Source: Melampsora larici-populina 98AG31 (Eukaryota; Basidiomycota; Pucciniomycetes; Pucciniales; Melampsoraceae). Taken from it: a stretch of 64,000 nt of DNA. This document shows, piece by piece, positions 56,282 through 64,000 of this stretch. Location of the stretch: contig NW_006768767.1 in assembly GCF_000204055.1 (NCBI RefSeq), positions 399,757 to 463,756 of the forward strand, in the 5' to 3' direction. The notes under the pieces are model-generated. The model worked only from the letters and a program-made list of their open reading frames with translations, was not told where the DNA came from and ran no database searches. How positions within the stretch are numbered: the stretch's first letter is position 1; every line of letters starts with the position of its first letter. A program made the translations under genes and the position numbers.

Positions 56282-57212
56282 TATGCGGTCTCTAACAGTT
56301 GGTCTAGGTCGTTTGGGAGTATCAGCTCTAATCGGTTATGTACTTTGAGGTTTCCTAATTTCCCTCTCGACAGAGGATCGGCTTCGTTATCGTTCGACTC
56401 TACCCTTACGCCTGTGATGTCGCACTGTAGCTCTAAAAGTAGGTCTTGTATGATTTTGAGTTCGTTGTTCACTGCCTCCTCTTTAGACTTTCGTTTTTGG
56501 ATGGCTGACTCTGCTGTCGTGTTGTCTGTTAGTACGATGAAATTTCTCCCCTTCGTGTCCATCAGTTTATCAATCATCAACAATCCTATTTGTATCGCCG
56601 CGAATTCGGCCCACGCTATGTTGCGACACGTCTCGTCTTCTTCTAGGTTTCCGCTCTCCCATTGCTGTTTCAGTTTATACCTCGTCCATCTTTCGCCTAT
56701 CCTCACTCCTATTCCGAAACCTGTGCTTGCGTCACCGACCCAGCCTACGTCTTCTGGAGCTGGCGTTGGCACTATTCGTCGCAGCTCGAAGGTTGTCAGG
56801 GCTCGGAGCCATCGTTCTAGGTCCAGCTTTGCCTTCCTAGAGATCCTCCTTTTCGCGTTGGTCTTCTTCCATACTTTAAGCCAACTGTACAGTCCTCTGA
56901 TATGTGCCTTCATGTGAGGTAAAAGGTAAACTATGTGAGCTATCTTCCCTATCAGCTGTTCTGCCTCCGTCTTTTTCCACACTTTATCTGGCTCTAGCAT
57001 TTCTCTTATCGACTCTATCCTTTCTTGTAGCTTCTCGTCCGGGAGTCTCACGGTTTTGTCTCGTCCATTGAAAATGAATCCGAGATATTTTTGTTCGTCC
57101 GCAAAATCTTGCAGCTTTTTCCCGTTAGTCTTAACTCCCATTGAGTCGCTCAGTGTTACCACATCTTGTAAAAGTAAGTCACTTCCTTCTTCTTTCACTA
57201 TCATGTTGTCGT
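56281..57212 (-). pseudogene. DIRS reverse transcriptase C-terminus plus RNase H
   Basis: Continuation of the RT gene after the inserted LTR-like repeat. It begins just after the active-site motif (NMIVKEEGSDLLLQDVV), continues with the RT thumb/connection (FADEQKYLGFIFNGRDKTV) and then RNase H, whose acidic residues are in GWVGDAST, AWAEFAAI, VLTDNTTA and NDNEADPLSRG. The frame itself is open, but it is cut off from the first half of RT. It overlaps the recombinase start at 56281. Confidence 0.82.
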
Positions 57213-58768
57213 TGTAGTATTTAAAGCTCAACAAGAGCTTTACAACACCTAAGAAGGGATAATCTACTACGTGTAATATAGTAGAAGTTGCCTAAAGACT
57301 GCCTTCTTCAAAGAAACCAGCACAAGGGCACTTGCTGACCACTTTGTGATAACAGAGAAATAGATAAGGCACCAGAGAAATAAAGCAATACTGTTGTTAA
57401 GTATTATTCCCAGATTTTAAGCGCAAAAAAAAAGTCACACACTATGTTTATTGCTAGCAATACTGTTGTAAGTATTATTCCCAATTAGACTTGTAGTCTT
57501 TAACACACGTAAATAAATTTCTCCTTGCTTTGAAGGGGCGGATTTAAGTGATCTTAGTACAAATATAGTAAATAAATGATGATTTATAACACTACAACAA
57601 AGGTATAAGATGCAGAAAAGGGCGCTACAATCCCAAATTCATCAAGGAGTACTTATATCCAAATGTAACAATCTTTACAACAGTCAACAGCCTCAAAAAC
57701 CAATCAAATCCGCCTAAATAACCCTAAAAACCATGTAATGACGCAATGTAATGATTTTGTTACTAATGTATGATGTAATTTTCACAGCCAAAAGTGATCA
57801 ATGACGCAATGATGTAATGTACAGCACTTCTTAAGATGAATACAGGTGATTTTTTCCTTGTAAACTAGCTGAAACCCAATTTTTGAGATTACGATTTTTT
57901 TCAGATGTGCTCCAATTTTTGATTACTAAAGTGGATCTTGTAGCCCACGTGTTACTGATCATTTCTGACACCTATAAGACCTATTTCTGATGAGTGATGA
58001 GTAAGATATTGAGTTGTGAAGTTAAGGTTTTTGGTGTTACATGTGTCTTGTGACTGTAAATTCGAGATTCACGCCAATTTCTTATTTCCCTTATAACTTT
58101 TTACATACACCTCCGTTACTAATGATTTAAAGGTTGTACATTATGTAATCCACTCTTCTGCGTTGAATGAGCCATCTACCAACTTATTCTGACGTCATTT
58201 GACATATGTAATTAGCTGAAAACCTCCATTTTCGCCGATTTTCACCTATTTTCTTCACTTTTCACACCTACTACTCTCTTTTCCTTGCTCATGTAATATG
58301 ACATCATCTTCTATAACCTTAAAAATCCCGGAAAATCCTCTTGGCAACCTTAATTTCTACTACTACCACCATTACATATGTAAACTACACGCCTAACCCT
58401 TGTTTACCAACTTCGAAAAAGTACCTTCCTGCTAATAACTTCTGTTTCCCCTTATCAACCTTGAATATTAAAATTGTTCCTGTATAATAAACTGTTGTTC
58501 TTTCATATTCTAACCTTATAAAACCCATAACTTAATTATAAATAAGCTAAAAACCATTTTCCAACTTTTACACCTATATTTTCGAATTTTTCTTATGTTT
58601 TTTTCTTTCTTTCATTTTGTAATCTGTTTGTTAATAGTTTATACTTATCTTGATAAGTTTGTTTGAATGATAAAATGATGTAAATATTAAACTATATGTA
58701 ATATAATTGATGTAATTCAAAATTCGATGTTTTGATTTTTTGATTGGTCTCATATTTTGATTACCACA
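57213..58768. repeat. LTR-like repeat, copy B (1556 bp), inserted in RT
   Basis: It starts TGTAGTATTTAAAGC and ends ATTACCACA, giving TG..CA ends with a TGTAGTA/TGTGGTA inverted pair. TCGT lies on both sides (57209-57212, 58769-58772) as a 4-bp duplication, and removing the insert restores an uninterrupted RT frame at the VDD motif. It has no coding capacity and aligns with copy A at 43628-45256. Read as a solo LTR. Confidence 0.75.
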
Positions 58769-59607
58769 TCGTCTACCCATCTGAAGATGCGGTCCACCTT
58801 TAATAGCGTTTGAATAATTTTTCTCCAGACGTCTGCCATTTTACCAAAAGTTCCGCAACCGGCAACACCTCCGAAAGGGACACAAGTATCGATCCAGATC
58901 ATGCCGTCAAAATCTTTGATGGTGAGATACTTCCACTCTAACAACATTACCGCTGCCTGCCTATAGGCCTTTTCCCAGTCGAAGATTGCTAACAGTAACA
59001 CTTTCCCGTGATTCTCTCTAAAATATCTTGCCACAGCTTCGAAGTCGTCCCAGGAGGTATCGAAATTGTGTTTGTCTACCATGGAGTTCACCGATGGTAA
59101 GTCGTGTTTCATAACTGGGTAGGATAAATCGTTGATCATGCGTAGAGTCCCGTCGTTGTTAACTACGCTTCCCATCGGGTTAGATCTGAAGAAACCCCAT
59201 CTTCGGTATACTTCCTCTTTTGTGAATGGGCCGAATATCCTTCCGGCGGCTTTCTCATTGCGAAGGTTTTTCATTATCTTCTCTCTTACTGCTAGGGCGG
59301 AAGCGTGATTGTCTGGTGTGTACCACCTCATATTTGGTAAAGTATGCTGTGGTATTCCTTGAGTGAAACTGTGTTTTAAACCTTCTATAACTTCTCTCCC
59401 TTCTGCTCCTAGGTCACATTTTTCAACTAACTCCTCCCACCTCCCTATTATCATTTGGCACTTAACTTCGGTTGGCCATCTTGGATGTTTCCCGAGGGAC
59501 GATTCTGTCTTTTGTTCCGTCTCGGGTTTTGAACGTTCCGTTTCGCCGGTTTTGGGTCTTTTTTCTTTACGGATTACAGGTTCTCCATGTACAACCTGCC
59601 TGCTCAC
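58769..59607 (-). pseudogene. DIRS reverse transcriptase N-terminal half
   Basis: The frame covers the RT fingers and palm: RRWGFFRSNPMGSVV, LRMINDLSYP, SVNSMVDKHNFDTSWDDFEA, KVLLLAIFDWEKAYRQ (first catalytic Asp), CVPFGGVAGCGTFGKMADVW and FRWVDD (the second motif), where the LTR-like insert begins. The preceding ~80 residues are a charged linker. The frame is open upstream of 59607 (PFPWFVSRQVVHGEP), so the true start or a fusion with Gag lies further right. Confidence 0.82.
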
Positions 59608-59873
59608 GAACCAAGGGAAAGGGTTGGGGTAGGAAGGCGGTGGGATAGCAAAAAAGGTATGTCAGGACTCTCAATCTTATATTGGACGCTGCCTTTTTTC
59701 ATTTCTTATGATTAATTGTGTTAGGGGAGGAAGCTTTTATTCTAGAGACATGAGTGGAGCAATGTGAAAGACAGGTGGGTTTCTTGAAACGCATGGATGG
59801 ATCGGATGCAAAAGAAAAGAAAAGAAAAAACAACAATATCGAGGACTTTTTTAGAACAACTGTGTCTTCTAAC

Positions 59874-61227
59874 TCACTTCTGTGCGGTACTGCTCGTGCT
59901 TGCTTTTGCTCCCAAACTTTTATCAAAACTCCCTGGTCCTATTTTAGGACGGTCTCCTGTCCCGTTTGATCCCCTGCCTCTTCCGAATCCTCCTCCATAA
60001 CCTCCTCCATAGCTTCCTCCAAAACTTCCTCCAAAATTACCACCAAAACCATTCCCAAAATTTCCTGAACCTCTACTCGATCCTCTCCATGGTTGTTGAG
60101 TGAAATTTCCTCTTCCTCTCATTTCTCCTCTTCCTCTGCCTCTCCCACCGTTAAAGCTACTTCCGGCAAAGTTCGTGCTCGAATGATTGTTTGAGCTCGC
60201 TAGATGTGATACAACCCTGGGCCAGCAACGCAGGTGTTGCGTGTTGCGCTGCGCCTGCGTTGCGGTTTTTCTGACCGCAGCGCAACATAGAATCAAGTTC
60301 TAGGTTGCGGCCTGACCCGCAGCGCAACATCATTTGTCAAATCGATGGATTTTTTGGGCCGCAACAACATTTGTTGCGTTGCTGCCCAAAAATAATCACA
60401 GTTCGGCGTTTTTTTGGCGCTGTTGCGCCTGTTGCGTTGCGCGACGGTCAAGGCGCCGCGCAACCTGACCTCACCATTTGTTGTTGCGGTACTTACCGCA
60501 GCGCAGCATGTAATTCAGGTTTGTGCTGCGTGTTGCGGAGCAACGCACCAAAAAACACTCGTGTTGCGGTGCGTTGCGTTGCTGGCACAGGGTTGTGTGA
60601 TACCAGCCTTCCTCCTGTTACCGCCTGGATTTGGGCGTCTGGGTTTGCGGCTGCTAGATCCCAACCGACGTGATACTTCCCTGTCCATGGGCATACATGT
60701 TCCATTGCACCTCCTATCACGTACGGGTTGTCTGGGTAGATGTTGTCGTTGTTGGCTTTCGAGTCTGCTAACGCTTGCTCCCACAGTTCCTCGTTCTTTG
60801 TGCCGACGTCGGAAAGTAGTCCGTTAGGCATCAGGTGGCTCCACACATTAGTCCGATGTAGAATATCGTATCGAAATGCCGGTGCCCAAGCTTGATGGAC
60901 TTTCGACTTTAAACTCAGCACGATTTTCTTATGTGCTTCTAGTCTCAACGCTATGTCTTCTCGGTCGTATAGCTCTCTCCAATACTGCACACATAAATCG
61001 AAGGAGTCCGACCATTGTAAGTAAGACTGTCGCCATTCATTTGTCACTCGTAAACCGGTGTATCTGATGACGTCTGTGCATTGTTTCGCTGGGGCAGTTC
61101 GTGTCGTCATGTGAGCTTTATCTGCCAACAGCCAGGTCGTGTCGAAGACCGTCAATGGGATGTAACCAAAACACGCTTCCATTTTCGCGTTCCAGAAGGG
61201 TGAGAGTTCCGTGAGATTATGGGTCAA
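59874..61227 (-). pseudogene. DIRS Gag-like protein, split by a MITE
   Basis: The right part (60604-61227) encodes TELSPFWNAKMEACFGYIPL, NEWRQSYLQWSDSFDLCVQY and PYVIGGAMEHVCPWTGKYHV, a globular Gag-type core. The left part (59874-60204) continues as LASSNNHSSTNFAGSSFNGG and then a glycine/arginine-rich RGRG/GGxFGG tail, typical of the nucleic-acid-binding end of DIRS Gag. Removing the MITE and one copy of its 8-bp duplication joins LVSH to LASS in frame. The 5' end at 61227 lacks an ATG and is probably truncated. Confidence 0.7.
60213..60595. mobile_element. GC-rich hAT-type MITE, 383 bp
   Basis: The ends are AACCCTGGGCCAGCAACGCA and the inverse of CAACCCTGTGCCAGCAACGC. A perfect 8-bp duplication TGTGATAC flanks it (60205-60212, 60596-60603). 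The interior is packed with TTGCG/CGCAA words (GTTGCG, GCGCAAC) in both orientations and is far more GC- and CpG-rich than its surroundings. The 8-bp duplication points to hAT machinery. Confidence 0.88.
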
Positions 61228-62080
61228 GACTCACCTCGTGAACCTCGGCACCTCGGCCCCGAACCGAGGAAAACGGGTACCGTATCCTCGGAGCGGCTCC
61301 GTACATAAGCGGCAGATGCATTTGAGATGCCTCAGATGCCTCTGAAGCCATCCCCGAGCATGCCAAGTCCGCTTGCACAAGCCAACACAACTGTCTACAC
61401 ATGTTTAACAACACCACACCCACATGTGTAGGTAAGTGACACAACACGGTAGCTTGAGTTAACTACACACACACGTACATCTTGTACACACGTACACACA
61501 CTTGTGTGGCACATGATAGAACATACGCACACAAACGTGTGAATGGCTGTGACACAATACGGTCACCTACACTGAGTACATACCTAAGTCCATGCTGTAC
61601 ACACCCATGCACACATGTGTGTGTCATGTGTAAGACTGTGTGTCTGATGTGTGACACGGACTGACACCCATTTTTCCTAAACCTAACTCCATCACCAAGT
61701 CTGATCTAGGTTTTCACTCATCACACAACAACCGAACAATCAAACACAACAACCCACACCATCGAACACCTCACCAATCCCTACACCGCCCGAATCGAAC
61801 ACATACCTCAAACCAGTGGCACATCGGTCTGGAATTGACGTTGGTGAGTCCAGTCTATTTTCAAACTCACTTCTGATTGAATTTACTTACGCTTTCAAAC
61901 TTGATTTCATTGAACAACTACAATTTTCAATCTTTTTTTCTTCTTTCCATTAATCCTTTCAAACCATCGAATGGCGGATTCAAGAACCAAATTGATTTGT
62001 TAACCCTTGCCGGCTGAAATACCACGGTACGTCCAATCACTCTTCTTCTTTTGACTTTCAGATCGATCGTACTTACCATA
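61228..62080. other. Spacer with CCTCGG-rich block and CA/GT-rich low complexity
   Basis: 61228-61290 has repeated CCTCGG/CCGAGG words like the small element at 6997. 61464-61660 is rich in ACACAC/GTGTG with several CACACATGTGTG-type short palindromes. 61680 onward is the upstream region of the next gene. No gene seen. Confidence 0.5.
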
Positions 62081-62262
62081 TCTTCCTCACTCATCCCCAC
62101 ATCAAACACAACATCTCACACATCTTCTCACAACACATCACACAACTTTCGAACTCCAACACAATTCTATATCTTCCTCACTCATCCCCACATCAAACAC
62201 AACATCTCACACATCTTCTCACAACACATCACACAACTTTTGAACTCCAACACAATTCTTTT
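62081..62262 (+). repeat. 91-bp tandem duplication upstream of the FAR1/OTU gene
   Basis: Two consecutive copies of a 91-bp unit starting TCTTCCTCACTCATCCCCAC differ at about one position. The second copy ends some 70 bp before the ATG at 62330, so it lies in the 5' leader or promoter. Confidence 0.9.
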
Positions 62263-62329
62263 CATTTCTTCGCCTTTATCATTACAAACCCATCTCATAC
62301 CCGACTCGATCGATTCATTCAGACTCACA

Positions 62330-64000
62330 ATGACTGAAATTTCACCACCTGAGGCTAGAGCTGGCTTCAAAACTCGACTTCATGCCACCCTGTATATTCA
62401 GGAACACACCAACAATAATGGCTTCCGTGCAACCATCAAGGATTCTAGGCCGAAATGGGTACAATTCAAATGTTATCTAGGACCGACTCGACACAAGGAG
62501 ACAACTTCAAATGCGAATACCAAAACGTGTGAATTTCTTGTCACCACTAAACTCGATTCTTCAAAAGGAACTTGGTATTTTACAATTCAAAACGCAAATC
62601 ACAATCATGAAGCTGATTTCAATATACACAAGCATGATCTTTCAATTATACATGACGCCATCCGCCTAGAAGAAGAAAAAAAACTTCAAAACAACATAAC
62701 ACCTCAAATTCATTCAGGACAACTCCTTATACCTCATATCCAATCAGCACAACCAACAACTTCTGCGATCCCAACAACTTCTGTGATTCCAACAACTTCT
62801 GCGATCCCAACAACTTCTGTGATTCCAACAACTTCTGCGATCCCAACCACTTCTGCGATCACTACCCCGCTGCTTATACTTCAATACCAAGCTCTGCAGC
62901 AGCAAATGCAAGCTCTGCCGATCCAGTCTCAAGCCTTTCTACTGACTCGGTTCCTTTCCGAATGCCAGCTTGCTGCTGGACTCGCTGGCACAGCCTCAAC
63001 TACGATTGTCACACCTCTCCCTCCTAATCCTCTCTCCGAAATCTTGAATACCACATCCCAAGCTTCAACAACTCCAAACGCTTCAAATCGATCTAATGAT
63101 GAAGACACACAAGATTTGCAATCTTTGAACAAGTCACCCATCAGATCTATTCCGGAACAAAGCTTGGTAAGTTTTTTCAGACATGATTCATCGTATTTTA
63201 TGCTTACTATGTCTTGATCTGACTTCTTAGCATAATACCAAGAATCGAGAAAGCCCAGACTCGAAAAGTGAAGAATCGAATGGAAACAATGACCAGGACC
63301 AGGAGCCGCAAATTTTGGAAGAGGAAGAAGGACATCATTTTTTGACCGAAGAAGAAAACCCTGAAGAGAAAAGCTTCAGCTTCGGAGGCCCCAAAGCCGA
63401 CACACGATAACCAGTCTACGAGTCCAATAACAACAAGGGCTCAAAGCCAGGCTCAAGTTACCCGAAAATCAAGCAGGACATCTAAAAATAAAGAAAATGT
63501 AAGAGATCAAATCATAACTCCATGAATATCATCAACTAACTCCGTGTGTTCACTCTAGGATCAACCAAAGGTGAAAAAAGCTCGGACACAAAACAACCAT
63601 CAAGTTAGTTTCCAAGTTCCATATTCATCACTCGTCTTAACTAATTGAATCATCAGCTTACTTTGCACCACAAAGCCTCCAAACCAAGATCGAAGTCGCA
63701 GGCAAAGCCGAAGCTAACTCAATACGAACAAAAGGTGATGGAACGCATAAAGAACATGTCAAAAGAAAACCAGGCAGTAGTCAAAGTAGGTTCCTTGCTT
63801 GCTTCCTTTCTTAGTTTATGAGAAGAGACACAATCTATACAAGCAACTTTCCTGATTTGATATTATGATTCACCTTGCAGAGATGGGATTGTGTCAAGAC
63901 TCTCCCCATTAAATTGTTCCCTTTCATCAAAACCGCTGTTAACCCACCAGCCAAAGGTCTCTGTACCTTTGGCGCAATTGCGGCACAACTTGGTCGAAGT
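62330..64000 (+). CDS. FAR1-like DNA-binding plus OTU-protease-like protein (5' part, runs off window)
   Basis: Exons 62330-63166, 63231-63498, 63559-63603, 63657-63785 and 63881-64000+ are joined by GT..AG introns. Exon 1 (279 codons) has a FAR1/WRKY-GCM1-like domain: FKTRLHATLYIQEH, then WVQFKCYLGP, TKTCEFLVTT and ANHNHEAD, giving a C..C..HxH pattern, followed by an imperfect PTTSAIPTTSVI repeat and glutamine-rich linker. Exon 4 is lysine-rich. Exon 5 begins an OTU-type cysteine-protease domain: PPAKGLCTFGAIAAQLGRS, with the cysteine of the usual D-G-x-C-x-F-R-A motif. Similar FAR1-OTU proteins are numerous in rust genomes and likely of transposon (MULE-type) ancestry. In exon 2 a +1 shift is needed in the A-run at about 63348-63356 to pass from LTEEEN to KRKASASEAPKP; otherwise translation stops at 63408. 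Confidence 0.68.

Larger units (their letters stand above)
54715..61227 (-). mobile_element. DIRS-type tyrosine-recombinase retrotransposon with nested insertions
   Basis: Gag, reverse transcriptase/RNase H and tyrosine recombinase genes follow one another on minus in the order used by DIRS elements, with no integrase or protease. Two later insertions break it: an LTR-like repeat (57213-58768) in RT and a hAT-type MITE (60213-60595) in gag. The left gag edge is cut near 61227 where CCTCGG-rich sequence begins. Terminal repeats could not be delimited, so the outer coordinates are approximate. Confidence 0.8.

Noticed and set aside
56345..56917. 190-codon plus frame
   Set aside because: Antisense shadow of the DIRS RNase H coding region.
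60305..60827. Long plus frames of 122-137 codons
   Set aside because: Produced by the GC-rich MITE and the antisense of gag; no protein-like features.
61464..61660. Functional regulatory element in the CA/GT-rich block
   Set aside because: Simple low-complexity sequence; nothing specific beyond dinucleotide runs and short palindromes.

Overview
The window looks like nuclear DNA of a basidiomycete, most likely a rust fungus (Pucciniales). Reasons: short GT..AG introns of about 50-110 bp, an 8-nt micro-exon, interstitial TTAGGG repeats, a spliced cysteine-rich secreted protein, and a dense load of hAT, PIF/Harbinger, CACTA-like, DIRS and LTR elements around small islands of ordinary genes. No species can be named from sequence alone.

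Layout. 1-12.9 kb is transposon territory: an LTR-retrotransposon gag start, a decayed PIF/Harbinger element (accessory gene plus transposase), a CACTA-ended foldback, and a 6.5-kb hAT element that itself contains a small CACTG element, an LTR-like insertion and a DIRS recombinase fragment. 12.9-20.7 kb is gene-poor and rich in foldback elements, but holds an intron-containing tRNA-Leu(CAA) next to telomere-like repeats. 20.7-38.2 kb is the gene island: PSMG3-like proteasome chaperone (-), DUF3455 secreted protein (-), an unrecognised gene (-), a small secreted cysteine-rich protein (+, four exons), an MFS transporter (-), an alpha/beta-hydrolase (-), an unrecognised two-exon gene (+) and a family-3 O-methyltransferase (-). 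These are unrelated housekeeping or secreted functions rather than one pathway.

38.7-54 kb is again repeat-rich. It has a 2.7-kb element with ~235-bp terminal inverted repeats, two long LTR-like sequences, and a remarkable AT-rich stretch (48.8-51.6 kb) where decayed copies of three host genes (SUMO E1 subunit UBA2, fibrillarin, a CAP10-domain protein) lie in one orientation. 54.7-61.2 kb is a DIRS-type retrotransposon (Gag, RT/RNase H, tyrosine recombinase, all minus) broken by an LTR-like insertion in the RT active-site motif and by a GC-rich hAT-type MITE in gag. The right edge (62.3 kb onward) is the start of a spliced gene with a FAR1-like N-terminus and an OTU protease-like C-terminus, running off the window.

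Splice sites, terminal repeats and target-site duplications below were read by eye; family names rest on recognised motifs, not on database searches.
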